This document shows, piece by piece, positions 42,977-51,284 of a DNA stretch of 64,000 nucleotides. The notes under the pieces were generated by a model that saw only the letters and a program-made list of their open reading frames with translations, was not told the origin of the DNA and ran no database searches. This stretch comes from HXMU1420-13 sp965228545. Lineage in GTDB: Bacteria > Bacteroidota > Rhodothermia > Balneolales > Balneolaceae. The stretch is from positions 1,674,001 to 1,738,000 of the forward strand of contig OZ245822.1 in NCBI GenBank assembly GCA_965228545.1, given 5' to 3'. How positions within the stretch are numbered: position 1 is the first letter of the stretch; each line of letters starts with the position of its first letter. Position numbers and translations under genes: made by a program.

Positions 42977-44110
42977 ATGGGGTTAGCTATGAAAAGCTCA
43001 TTGTTATTTATGTTACCAATCTTGGTATTTATTGCACTTGGAAACTGTGGCATCCTAGGGGGCGAAGACGAAGAAAAACCCATAGTGTGGGAAGAGGAAA
43101 GTTTGGAGGGCTTGGTGGTTTATGGGTTTACTGCAGGTGATTCAGTTTTGCACATTGTTAATCTAGATAATAACGCCGTCACTAACATTTATGGATTAAA
43201 GGGAATTAGATCTTTTTCATCTTCGACTAATGCAAAAAATGTATTCGTTTCTAGTGGTTTGGGTAGCTTTGGAGGTGATCCTGGTTATCTAACAATGATA
43301 AATACAGAAGATTGGAGCAGTCAAATAATTTATAACCGTTCAACCGAATTAGAAAATGTAGGTAATGAAATCTACTTTATTTCAAAACTCGGACATTTGG
43401 GGTATGACCATACAGGTAATAATATTGAAGTTTCGCACTCTAGAACTTTTGGTAAAATTGATGTTGTAAATGGAATAGTTAAAGAGATTGATGAAATAGA
43501 AGTTTTTGCATTGGGAATTGGTGACGATTCGGGTTTCGAAGTGAATAATAATCAAGAATTATTTGGGTTTGATGCTGAATTTAGGCTATATAAATATGAC
43601 CTAACAACGAGGCTGAAGAACCTAATCTTTCCAGAGTTTGACTATTTGGAACACGGTGAATTTGAATTATCAAATGATGGCAGCACTCTTTTCTTTGCTC
43701 AAGGTCCTGTTTTAGATATAATTAAAAATAAACAGATTGGGTTTATTCAGTCAGAAAGACCTAGTCATTTGTTAGCAAGAAAAGATAAGAGAGAAGTGTA
43801 CATTTCAGATCCACCTACATATACAGGAGCTTTTAATATAGTACCTAAACTGACAGTATACAGTCTAAAACAAAATTCAATTATTGATACGATAGACATT
43901 GGGTCAGTGAACTTTAAAATGTATCTATCACCTAAGGAAAGATATCTTATTACGCATAATCGTAGAAAAATATTCATCATTGATCTGAAGACTAGAGAGT
44001 TAGTTAAAGCTATTGAGTTAAATAATGAGGTATCGAATTTTGAAAAATTCTATCTGTTTAAACAACCAATCACCAAAGGGGATACAAATGAAGACATATA
44101 TATTGAATAA
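42977..44110 (+). CDS. Hypothetical lipoprotein with propeller-like repeats, paralogue 2
   Basis: 377 residues, same layout as paralogue 1: signal with lipobox ending LGNC, acidic linker GGEDEEKP, and a beta-rich body ending LSPKERYLITHNRRKIFIIDL and TKGDTNEDIYIE. One codon shorter in the core. Core substitutions include many third-position changes, so the cores have been separate for a long time, whereas the ends look recently homogenised. It is followed by the convergent yjjG gene after 27 nt. Cellular role unknown; an outer-membrane or surface location is inferred from the lipobox. Confidence 0.75.
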   Translation: MGLAMKSSLLFMLPILVFIALGNCGILGGEDEEKPIVWEEESLEGLVVYGFTAGDSVLHIVNLDNNAVTNIYGLKGIRSFSSSTNAKNVFVSSGLGSFGGDPGYLTMINTEDWSSQIIYNRSTELENVGNEIYFISKLGHLGYDHTGNNIEVSHSRTFGKIDVVNGIVKEIDEIEVFALGIGDDSGFEVNNNQELFGFDAEFRLYKYDLTTRLKNLIFPEFDYLEHGEFELSNDGSTLFFAQGPVLDIIKNKQIGFIQSERPSHLLARKDKREVYISDPPTYTGAFNIVPKLTVYSLKQNSIIDTIDIGSVNFKMYLSPKERYLITHNRRKIFIIDLKTRELVKAIELNNEVSNFEKFYLFKQPITKGDTNEDIYIE

Positions 44111-44137
44111 TCCGCTTTTATTAACGGCAGAAAAGAA

Positions 44138-44839
44138 TTAACCCAACAATTCCTTCTGTAGCATATCAAAATCATCAAACACCAAATCTGCTAATTCTTC
44201 CCCTTCTTTACTTGGGTGCTTACTAAACCAAGCAACTTGCCAGCCGGCTGCTTTTCCGCCTTTCACATCAGACGTCAGTGAATCGCCAACATAGAGAATC
44301 TTGTCGCGATCAACGCCTGCTAGCTCGCTGGAATGATCAAAAATTTTTGGGTGGGGCTTCATCACTCCTACTTCTTCCGAAATGACAATCTGTCGCGCTG
44401 TTTCCTTGAATCCAAACTGATCAATTTTTAACCATTGTGTTTCTGCAAAGCCATTGGTTATGATTCCAACAGGATAATTTTTAGCAATCGCTTCATAGGC
44501 TTCTTTAGCCCCATCCACCCACTCCCAGTGATTGCGGTAATAATTCATATACACCTTTCCGGCCTCTTCGTATAACGTGGCGTCAATTCCTAACTCAATG
44601 AAGGTTTCCTCAAATCTTCGGCGATGCAAAATATGCCGATCAATCTCACCACGTCCGTATTCTTCCCACAATCCTTTATTTATGTGATGATAGGTGTCGA
44701 TCAATTGTTGCCGTTCAATGTTTTTGAATACGTCAAAATGCTGGTGAACATCCGCAAGACCTGCTTGTTCTGCCTTTTTGTGGTCTAATAAGGTGTCATC
44801 TAGGTCAAAATAAATGAACTCTGGGTTTAACTCAGACAA
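44138..44839 (-). CDS. yjjG: YjjG-family HAD pyrimidine nucleotidase
   Basis: 233 residues. HAD motif I FIYFDLDDTLLDHK (DxDxT) near residue 10, a helical cap (residues 20-100), motif II IITNGFAETQ, the motif III Lys in EEVGVMKPHPKIF, and motif IV LYVGDSLTSDVKGGKAAGW. The arrangement and length match YjjG noncanonical pyrimidine nucleotidases, which dephosphorylate damaged or modified pyrimidine nucleotides. Other HAD family phosphatases are close enough that the substrate is not certain. Convergent with paralogue 2. Confidence 0.85.
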   Translation of the reverse strand: MSELNPEFIYFDLDDTLLDHKKAEQAGLADVHQHFDVFKNIERQQLIDTYHHINKGLWEEYGRGEIDRHILHRRRFEETFIELGIDATLYEEAGKVYMNYYRNHWEWVDGAKEAYEAIAKNYPVGIITNGFAETQWLKIDQFGFKETARQIVISEEVGVMKPHPKIFDHSSELAGVDRDKILYVGDSLTSDVKGGKAAGWQVAWFSKHPSKEGEELADLVFDDFDMLQKELLG

Positions 44840-44932
44840 TGGAATAATTTTTGATTAGAATTAGAGGAAACAAAACCAAATCAGTTTTGGCTCGTATAGC
44901 GGGCGCAAAGTTAACAATCAAAAATCACAATC

Positions 44933-45523
44933 ATGAAAGGGAAAGTAATAATAATTGTAGTTGTACTAGGGCTATTGGCGTTTTTTGGCATTAGTGTAAA
45001 TAACGGGCTGGTTGAGCGAGAGGAAAATGTGGAAAGTGCATGGGCACAAGTTGAAAATCAATATCAACGCCGGGCAGACTTGATTCCAAACCTTGTTAAT
45101 ACGGTTCGCGGCGCTGCTGATTTCGAACAGGAAACCTTAACGGCAGTAATTGAAGCTCGTAGTCAGGCAACATCCATCAATGTAAGTTCAGATGATTTAA
45201 ATGATCCTGCAAAACTACAGCAATTTCAGGCGGCTCAACAACAATTGAGTGGTGCTCTGTCTCGACTGTTAGTTAGTGTCGAACGCTATCCTGAATTAAA
45301 AGCCAACAATAATTTCCGCGATCTACAGGCTCAGCTGGAAGGCACTGAGAATCGAATAGCAACCGAGCGTAAGCGTTTTAATGATGCGGCGCAGAGTTAT
45401 AACACCTCCATTCGAAAATTCCCGACCAGCATCATTGCTTCCATCGGTGGTTTTGATCGAAAAGCCTATTTCGAAGCCGAACAAGGTGCCGAACAAGCTC
45501 CTACAGTAGATTTTTCAAATTAA
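44933..45523 (+). CDS. lemA: LemA family protein
   Basis: 196 residues: an N-terminal membrane helix (GKVIIIVVVLGLLAFFGISV), then the family pattern N-G-L-V-x-x-E-E-N-V-E-S-A-W-A-Q-V-E-N-Q-Y-Q-R-R-A-D-L-I-P-N-L-V-N-T-V, followed by helical segments with LLVSVERYPELKANNNF and RFNDAAQSYNTSIRKFP. LemA proteins are membrane-bound with unknown function. They are often encoded with TPM-domain proteins, as here (45600 and 46036). Confidence 0.95.
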   Translation: MKGKVIIIVVVLGLLAFFGISVNNGLVEREENVESAWAQVENQYQRRADLIPNLVNTVRGAADFEQETLTAVIEARSQATSINVSSDDLNDPAKLQQFQAAQQQLSGALSRLLVSVERYPELKANNNFRDLQAQLEGTENRIATERKRFNDAAQSYNTSIRKFPTSIIASIGGFDRKAYFEAEQGAEQAPTVDFSN

Positions 45524-45544
45524 TTTTAACGACCACCGACGAAT

Positions 45545-45569
45545 GACGAACGTCTTTGATACGTTCGTC
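45545..45569. repeat. Inverted repeat in the lemA-TPM gap
   Basis: GACGAACG and CGTTCGTC form an 8-bp stem with a 9-nt loop. They lie in a tract (45529-45600) of repeated CGAC/CGTC words. No T run follows, so it is not a standard terminator. Confidence 0.7.
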
Positions 45570-45599
45570 GGTCGTCGTTAGTCCATCGTCTTTTAAGCT

Positions 45600-46043
45600 A
45601 TGGCTCGATTATTATCCAAAGAACAAGAGAAACATGTAATGGCTGCCATCAAGGAAGCCGAAACTAACACATCGGGAGAGATCCGTGTTCATCTGGAAGA
45701 TCGGTGTAAAGCAGATGATCCCATCAAAAGAGCTATAGAAGTTTTTGGTGAGTTGCACATGCATGAAACTGAGCTCAGAAACGGCGTAATTGTATATGTA
45801 GCCATCAAAGATCATAAAATTGCGGTCTGGGGAGATGAAGGCATCCACACAAAAGTTGGCCAGGATTTTTGGAATGATGTGTTAAAAAGAATGACGAAAT
45901 ACTTCCAAGCGGGAGATTTTGAAACCGGACTGAGTGAAGCCATTCTATTAATCGGGGATAAATTGAAAGCTAACTTCCCATATCAAAAAGACGACCAAAA
46001 TGAGCTATCGGATGACATCAGTTATGGAGCAAAGGATGCGTAA
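45600..46043 (+). CDS. TPM domain protein (small, cytoplasmic)
   Basis: 147 residues without a signal peptide. The TPM fold (pfam TPM_phosphatase) is seen as KHVMAAIKEAETNTSGEIRVHLEDRC, then GVIVYVAIKDHKIAVWGDEGIH, TKVGQDFWNDVLKRM and FETGLSEAILLIGDKL. Members have been proposed to act in photosystem repair or as phosphatases, but bacterial roles are unclear. It is the second gene of a lemA-TPM-TPM operon; the next gene starts 8 nt before its stop. Confidence 0.85.
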   Translation: MARLLSKEQEKHVMAAIKEAETNTSGEIRVHLEDRCKADDPIKRAIEVFGELHMHETELRNGVIVYVAIKDHKIAVWGDEGIHTKVGQDFWNDVLKRMTKYFQAGDFETGLSEAILLIGDKLKANFPYQKDDQNELSDDISYGAKDA

Positions 46044-46845
46044 ACTTATTTTATCAGCCTTAATCGTTCTTTTTTCATTGCCTGTTTTAGGGCAAAATTT
46101 AGATTTTCTACCTCAGCGACCTACAGGGCATGTTAATGATTATGCGAACATGCTCAATCAAAATGAGGAAAATCAACTCGAACGCAAGCTAAGAGCTTAT
46201 CGCGACAGTACCTCAAATGTGATTGCAGTAGCGATTATTGAAAGTTTAGAAGGAAATTCCAGAGAAGAAGTGGCTTCCGAGTTGTTTAATAATTGGCGCA
46301 TGTGGGAAGGCGATAGATACAACGGTGTGCTAATCTTGATTGCAGAGCAAGATCGGGAGTTAAAAATTGAAGTTGGTTATGGACTTGAAGGTGCAATTCC
46401 GGATGCCATGGCTAACCGAATTGTTCAGGATATTCTGATTCCTAATCTTCGCAGTGGAACCGTGTATGCAGGACTTGATCGTGCTTCTGATGCCATGATT
46501 CAGCTCGCAGCTGGCGAATATGAAGGCTTCGGCAGCACCTATGATACTCGCGGAAATGGTGGCTCTGGCATTCCTATCGATGTTATCATAATAATCGTTG
46601 TTATTATCATCTTTCTGGTTTCAAAAGGTGGTCGACCTAGAGGTGGAAAACGAACCATAGGAGCTGATGATGTAATAGAAGCCATTTTCTGGAGCCAGAT
46701 TTTTGGCGGAGGCAGAAATCGAGGTGGAGGTTCCGGCTTTGGTGGAGGCGGAGGGTTCGGTTCCGGTGGAGGAGGTGGATTCGGCGGCTTCGGCGGAGGC
46801 GGTGGTTTTGGCTCAGGCGGTGGCGGCGCCGGCGGAAGCTGGTAA
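46036..46845 (+). CDS. TPM domain protein, secreted/membrane, Gly-rich C-terminus
   Basis: 269 residues from the ATG at 46036 (MRKLILSALIVLFSLPVLGQ signal; GAGCAAAGG just upstream). An earlier in-frame ATG at 46000 lies further inside the preceding gene. The TPM domain covers residues 25-165: PTGHVNDYANMLNQNEENQLE, NVIAVAIIESLEG, NGVLILIAEQDRELKIEVGYGLEGAIPDAMANRI. A membrane helix (DVIIIIVVIIIFLV) and a Gly/Ser/Phe-rich tail (GGGGFGSGGG type) follow, as in YgcG-like proteins. A hairpin at 46871-46906 probably ends the operon. Confidence 0.88.
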   Translation: MRKLILSALIVLFSLPVLGQNLDFLPQRPTGHVNDYANMLNQNEENQLERKLRAYRDSTSNVIAVAIIESLEGNSREEVASELFNNWRMWEGDRYNGVLILIAEQDRELKIEVGYGLEGAIPDAMANRIVQDILIPNLRSGTVYAGLDRASDAMIQLAAGEYEGFGSTYDTRGNGGSGIPIDVIIIIVVIIIFLVSKGGRPRGGKRTIGADDVIEAIFWSQIFGGGRNRGGGSGFGGGGGFGSGGGGGFGGFGGGGGFGSGGGGAGGSW

Positions 46846-46870
46846 ACCGCTTTGCGGAATGAGTAATATT

Positions 46871-46906
46871 AAATGCTAAATTTTGAATGATTCTCATTTA
46901 GCATTT
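46871..46906. terminator. Bidirectional hairpin between TPM gene and methionine gamma-lyase gene
   Basis: AAATGCTAAAT and ATTTAGCATTT form an 11-bp stem with a 14-nt loop, between the convergent TPM gene (stop at 46845) and the lyase gene (stop at 46912). The T run is short, so efficiency is uncertain. Confidence 0.65.
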
Positions 46907-46911
46907 AACAC

Positions 46912-48138
46912 TTAGCCTTCAAGAGCTTGCTCTAAATCGTGAATGATGTCTTCGGCGTCTTCAATTCCAACTGCAAGACGAACCATTCCATCCGTAATTC
47001 CAGCTTCTAATCGTAAATCAGGATCCATCACCGAATGAGTCATGGAAGCAGGATGTTGAATCAATGTATCAACTGTACCTAAGCTAACAGCCAGCGTACA
47101 TAGCTTAACAGCATTCATAAGCGCCTTTCCGGCTTCAAATCCGCCTTTAAGTTCAAAAGAAAGTACTCCACCAAACCCATTACTCATCATTTCGCAGGCC
47201 AATTCGTTTTGAGGATGTGATTTCAATCCCGGATACCAAACGCATTCTACCGCCGGGTGCATTTCAAGAAATTGTGCCACTTTCATTCCATTTTCGGCAT
47301 GTTTTTGCATGCGAAGTGGCAAGGTTTTAATGCCATTACTCAGTAACCATGCATCCATAGGAGCAGCGATTCCACCTAAATTCTTGCGAAATTTGTGCAA
47401 GTGTGTTTCCTCGATCAACTCTGATTTAAGAACCAACGCCCCACCAATCACAGAACCATGTCCGCCTAAATATTTGGTGGTAGAATGCGCAACAATATCA
47501 GCACCATATTTCAGTGGTTGAATGTGAAATGGCGTTGCAAACGTATTATCGACCATCAACAGCGCACCATGTTGATGTGCCAACGCGGAAATTTGTTCGA
47601 TATCAGCAACCGTCATAGTAGGATTAGCGATACTCTCAATGTATACAAGTTTGGTAGATGGATTTTGCTTCAATTCCATTTCCAGTAAAAACAAATCGCT
47701 CATGTCAACAAATGATCGACTCATCCCTAATTCTGGTGCCTCCAAATCCAAAAACTGGCTAGTACAGCCGTATAGCGCATCTTGTGCAACAATATGCCCA
47801 CCTCTGGCTGCTGCGATGATCCCGGTTGTAATGGCCGCCATTCCACTTCCAAAAGCCATTCCGGTGTAAGCATCCACATTTGGCAAGCCAAAAGATTCAA
47901 GCTCAGCAATAGCACGCTCTAATTTTTCTACCGTTGGATTTCCCAGCCGCGAATAAATATGCGAAGCTCCACCCTCTTCACCCTGAAAAGCTTTAGCACC
48001 TGCATCAACATCCCTAAAAACAAAAGTCGAAGTTTGATAAATCGGATTGATATGAGATCCATATTGATCAAAATCGCGCTCACCGGCATGAACTGCGGCA
48101 GTTGCGAAGGTAGCTTGCTTTTCTTTGGATGTAATCAT
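46912..48138 (-). CDS. megL: Cys/Met metabolism PLP enzyme, probable methionine gamma-lyase
   Basis: 408 residues with PLP fold type I features: GSHINPIYQTSTFVF, YSRLGNPTV, SGMAAI, LYGCT at residues 122-126, VYIESIANPTM, DNTFATPF and the PLP-binding Lys in HSTTKYLGGHG. Cys125 in L-Y-G-C-T corresponds to the Cys116 characteristic of methionine gamma-lyase, favouring this over cystathionine gamma-synthase or beta-lyase. It degrades methionine to methanethiol, ammonia and 2-oxobutyrate. It is transcribed after, and overlaps by 4 nt, an Lrp-type regulator, an arrangement like mdeR-mdeA of Pseudomonas. Substrate is still an inference. Confidence 0.8.
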   Translation of the reverse strand: MITSKEKQATFATAAVHAGERDFDQYGSHINPIYQTSTFVFRDVDAGAKAFQGEEGGASHIYSRLGNPTVEKLERAIAELESFGLPNVDAYTGMAFGSGMAAITTGIIAAARGGHIVAQDALYGCTSQFLDLEAPELGMSRSFVDMSDLFLLEMELKQNPSTKLVYIESIANPTMTVADIEQISALAHQHGALLMVDNTFATPFHIQPLKYGADIVAHSTTKYLGGHGSVIGGALVLKSELIEETHLHKFRKNLGGIAAPMDAWLLSNGIKTLPLRMQKHAENGMKVAQFLEMHPAVECVWYPGLKSHPQNELACEMMSNGFGGVLSFELKGGFEAGKALMNAVKLCTLAVSLGTVDTLIQHPASMTHSVMDPDLRLEAGITDGMVRLAVGIEDAEDIIHDLEQALEG

Positions 48139-48605
48139 GGTATCGGAATATTTGTTTGTTCTTTTATCACATTTAGCACAATGCTGGTATACATGCGTTG
48201 AACATCGGGCAAGGTTGCCAGTTTTGTTCGCATAATTCTCTCGTAGTCTTCCACATCTTTAGCTACAATGTGCAGCAGAAAATCGCCATCACCGGTAGTG
48301 TTGTAACAGGCCAGTATTTCCGGAATCGCTTTAACTTCGCTGGTAAATTCATCCAACAATCGAAGCCGGTGTGCACTTAACGTAATGGTAACGAATGCAT
48401 TTAAACCCAGATCAATTGTCTCCGGATTTACTTTCGCTTCATACCCACTAATCACTCCTTCTCTTTCTAGGCGACGAACCCGCTCAAGTGTTGGAGTGGT
48501 TGTAAGATTTATGCGTTCAGCGAGATCTTTATTTGAAATCCTCCCTTCTTTTTGAAGAATTCTTAGAATCTCTTTGTCTACATCGTCTAATCGTACGGTA
48601 CTCAT
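48135..48605 (-). CDS. Lrp/AsnC family regulator coupled to the methionine gamma-lyase gene
   Basis: 156 residues. The winged helix DVDKEILRILQKEGRISNKDLAERINLTTTPTLERVRRLEREGVISGY is followed by the RAM domain with ACYNTTGDGDFLLHIVAKDVEDYE. Its end overlaps the start of the lyase gene by 4 nt (ATGA), so the two are translated from one mRNA. By analogy with MdeR it probably senses methionine or another sulfur amino acid and activates lyase expression. Two palindromes lie 14 and 48 nt upstream of its start. It is distinct from the Lrp-type protein at 2806. Confidence 0.9.
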   Translation of the reverse strand: MSTVRLDDVDKEILRILQKEGRISNKDLAERINLTTTPTLERVRRLEREGVISGYEAKVNPETIDLGLNAFVTITLSAHRLRLLDEFTSEVKAIPEILACYNTTGDGDFLLHIVAKDVEDYERIMRTKLATLPDVQRMYTSIVLNVIKEQTNIPIP

Positions 48606-48618
48606 TGCTAACTATGTG

Positions 48619-48636
48619 TATTTATACTAATAAATA
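48619..48636 (-). promoter_or_regulatory. Palindrome close upstream of the Lrp-megL operon
   Basis: TATTTAT-ACTA-ATAAATA, perfect 7-bp arms, 14 nt before the regulator's ATG. AT-rich centre as in Lrp sites; may be an operator or a leader hairpin. Confidence 0.45.
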
Positions 48637-48652
48637 TGATAATCAAAAGATA

Positions 48653-48667
48653 GATCATCCAATGATC
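48653..48667 (-). promoter_or_regulatory. Second palindrome upstream of the Lrp-megL operon
   Basis: GATCAT-CCA-ATGATC, perfect 6-bp arms, 48 nt before the ATG, in the expected promoter zone. Candidate operator for the Lrp-type protein. Confidence 0.4.
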
Positions 48668-48696
48668 AAGCTTATTTTAGATAAAAACACTGTATA

Positions 48697-48767
48697 AAAC
48701 AAAAAAGCAGAATATCTAACTATCTCTATACCCTAAAATGCCTTGAGATAGCAGATGATTCTGCTTT
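48697..48767 (-). terminator. Two-tier terminator after fadE
   Basis: On the minus strand, a 10-bp outer stem (AAAGCAGAAT / ATTCTGCTTT) encloses a 7-bp inner stem (CTATCTC / GAGATAG) and runs into TTTTTTG. It begins 21 nt after the fadE stop. Confidence 0.82.
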
Positions 48768-48787
48768 CGTACTTAATCAGGTTCTTT

Positions 48788-51274
48788 TTAACCGACTACA
48801 TCTTCCGATAAAAGCCCTTTTCCGTGCGGGGATTGCACAGTTTCTGCCATAAACTCTTGCTGGCTAAAGTCATCAACCTGAATAGCATCGTTTCGAGCAA
48901 TCTCAGCTTTTCTAACTTTTTCAGCCTCTTCGCTGGTGATGATCTTCTTCTCTAATGCAGGTTCAATCATATCTATGACTTTGCCTTTTGGAAGTTCACG
49001 CTTTTTAACCGCTTTGTAGAGTTTTTTGTAGATGGCATCTGCATCATGTATTAAACGCATGGTATGTTCGTAGCGCCCTACTGCATCGGTTGGATCATCA
49101 GCAAGGTAAATTCCACTCGTTAGATGATCGCGTTGTTCGCCCACTGTTTGCATTGCCTGTGCCACCTGATGGCCCAATTTATCTGATGGATAGGTTCCAA
49201 TCGGATTTAACCTTCCCCAAACACCTGCTAGTCGGAATACCCAACTTAATCCCGGTACTTTGATTTCACTCAAAATTCCTTCAAACGCCAACTGCATTTG
49301 ATAGAACATGTAGTTCATGCTCCAGTGAAAGAAAGCTTCATCTTCTTTTCTCCGGCCTTCTGCTTCAAATCTTCGAAGTGTAGATGTAGCCAGATACATA
49401 TTACTCAGAATATCTGCATAACGGCCGGCAATCTTTTCTTTCATTTTGAGCGCCCCACCGTAAGACCCTAAAGCTATATCGGCTAAAAATGCGAAGGAGG
49501 CAGAAGCCCATGCTAATCGACGGAAATACTTAGCGGATGGACCACTTACCGGTGAACCGGCTAAACGTCCGCGTGTTATACTGAGCAAAAATGCTCGAGC
49601 TTTATTTCTACCAACATGGCCAATATGTGCCCAGAAGTTTTTATCAAAAGCTTTGGCATCACCGGAGGTTAAGGCATTAATTTCGTTAAGCGCATAAGGA
49701 TGGCATCGAATTGCTCCTTGCCCGAAAATCATCAGTGTACGAGTGAGGATGTTAGCCCCTTCCACTGTAATTGCTATTGGCAGAGATATGTAGCCATTTG
49801 CAAATACATTTCGAGGTCCTCTGGAAATTCCTGATCCACCCACAATATCCATTGCATCGTTGATGATCTCGCGAGTACGCTCGGTGAAATTGTATTTAGC
49901 AATTGCCGTAATTACAGCTGGTTTAGCTCCTTTATCAAGTCCACCGGTGGTATATTTTCTGGCGGCTTCCATCATGTACGTATAGCCACCAATTCGAGCC
50001 ATCGGCTCTTCAATCCCTTCAAATTTTCCGATATTTAAACCGAACTGTTTACGGATTAACGTGTAAGCTCCTACTACTCTGGAAGCTAATTTTGCTCCTC
50101 CCAAACCTTGAGCCGGAAGTGAAATCCCTCGCCCAACAGCTAAGGATTCCATCAACATACGCCAGCCGTTACCGGCACCTTCTTTACCTCCAATAATGGC
50201 GTCAATCGGCACTACAACATCATGACCTTGTGTTGGGCAGTTATAAAAAGGCACGCCAAGAGGATCATGGCGTCTACCAATAACTACACCTTTTGTGTTG
50301 CTAGGAATTAACGCACAAGTGATTCCAAGATCTTTTCCTCTTCCTAGTAAATTTTCCGGATCGGATAACTTAAAAGCTAACCCCAAAACGGTTGAAATTG
50401 CAGCGAGGGTGATGTACCGCTTGTTCCAATTGAGTTTAAGATAGAGCTCACCATCTTCACCTTTAAACACGATTCCATGAGCTTCCATGCCGCCCGCATC
50501 AGAACCCGCATTTGGTTCTGTAAGTGCAAAACACGGCATTTCTACACCGGCAGCAAGTCGTGGCAAGTAATATTCTTTTTGCTCATCGGTTCCATAGTGC
50601 ATCAACAATTCGGCCGGACCTAAAGAATTTGGAACCATCACTGTAGTAGCTAGTGGCCCTGATCGCGAGGCTAATTTCGCAACAATTGCACTATGTGCGG
50701 TAGCAGAAAATTCATGTCCGCCAAATTTTTTGGGGATAATTAAACCGAAGAATCCCTCTTTACGCATATACTCCCAGGCTTCATCGGGAAAATCCTTATC
50801 CACAAAAATATCCCAATCGTTTACTTTCGCGCAAAGCGCTTCCACCTGATTATCTAAAAAATCTTGTTCATCTTTTGTTAACTCGGGATATGGTTCTGCG
50901 AGTATTCGTTTAAAGTTAGGTTTACCGGAAAAAAGCTCGCCATCTACCCAAACGGTGCCCGCATCAATGGCTGTGCGTTCCGTTTCCGAAATGGTCGGAA
51001 GAAAATTGAGTGCCTCCATGAGTTTCATAATCGGTACGCTTACCAGCGTTCTTCGAATTGGCGGCACATTAAATACAATGGCTAACACCGTGTAGGCAAT
51101 GGTAAGCCACATAGGTGCATCTAAACCAAATAACAGACTGTAACCGGCTATTGCCCAAATCCAAAGTGGACTTCCGGTGTAGGCGAGTACCATTGCCAAA
51201 ACAATGGCAGAAACAACTACTGCTACCATGGGAAATTGATATAAAAACCCAAAGTTTTCTAAAAGTGTATTCAT
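48788..51274 (-). CDS. fadE: Acyl-CoA dehydrogenase, FadE type
   Basis: 828 residues, close to E. coli FadE (814). The N-terminal 80 residues contain two or three hydrophobic segments (MVAVVVSAIVLAMVLAY and MWLTIAYTVLAIVF), so it is membrane-associated. The dehydrogenase core follows: GFFGLIIPKKFGGHEFSATAHSAIVAKLA, CFALTEPNAGSDAGGM (FAD-contact motif), KRYITLAAIST and NDAMDIVGGSGISRGPRN. The C-terminal DUF1974 domain follows (LSWVFRLAGVWGRLNPIG and an acidic tail). It performs the first step of fatty acid beta-oxidation. A TetR-type regulator lies 10 bp upstream on the same strand. Confidence 0.94.
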   Translation of the reverse strand: MNTLLENFGFLYQFPMVAVVVSAIVLAMVLAYTGSPLWIWAIAGYSLLFGLDAPMWLTIAYTVLAIVFNVPPIRRTLVSVPIMKLMEALNFLPTISETERTAIDAGTVWVDGELFSGKPNFKRILAEPYPELTKDEQDFLDNQVEALCAKVNDWDIFVDKDFPDEAWEYMRKEGFFGLIIPKKFGGHEFSATAHSAIVAKLASRSGPLATTVMVPNSLGPAELLMHYGTDEQKEYYLPRLAAGVEMPCFALTEPNAGSDAGGMEAHGIVFKGEDGELYLKLNWNKRYITLAAISTVLGLAFKLSDPENLLGRGKDLGITCALIPSNTKGVVIGRRHDPLGVPFYNCPTQGHDVVVPIDAIIGGKEGAGNGWRMLMESLAVGRGISLPAQGLGGAKLASRVVGAYTLIRKQFGLNIGKFEGIEEPMARIGGYTYMMEAARKYTTGGLDKGAKPAVITAIAKYNFTERTREIINDAMDIVGGSGISRGPRNVFANGYISLPIAITVEGANILTRTLMIFGQGAIRCHPYALNEINALTSGDAKAFDKNFWAHIGHVGRNKARAFLLSITRGRLAGSPVSGPSAKYFRRLAWASASFAFLADIALGSYGGALKMKEKIAGRYADILSNMYLATSTLRRFEAEGRRKEDEAFFHWSMNYMFYQMQLAFEGILSEIKVPGLSWVFRLAGVWGRLNPIGTYPSDKLGHQVAQAMQTVGEQRDHLTSGIYLADDPTDAVGRYEHTMRLIHDADAIYKKLYKAVKKRELPKGKVIDMIEPALEKKIITSEEAEKVRKAEIARNDAIQVDDFSQQEFMAETVQSPHGKGLLSEDVVG

Positions 51275-51284
51275 GATGAAAAGA

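Larger units (their letters stand above)
41361..44110 (+). repeat. Tandem duplication of about 1.42 kb with near-identical ends and diverged core
   Basis: Two units offset by 1418-1421 nt. The 5' part (41361-41705 against 42780-43125) and the last 180 bp of each gene (42510-42692 against 43928-44110) are almost identical in DNA. The roughly 800-bp core between them differs at many silent and replacement sites. Each unit carries repeat B, the 33-nt AATTG repeat, the putative promoter and one lipoprotein gene. Confidence 0.9.

Noticed and set aside
46700..46845. Gly-rich repeats as a sequencing artefact or separate repeat gene
   Set aside because: Gly/Phe/Ser tails of this kind are typical of secreted TPM proteins and the frame is intact.
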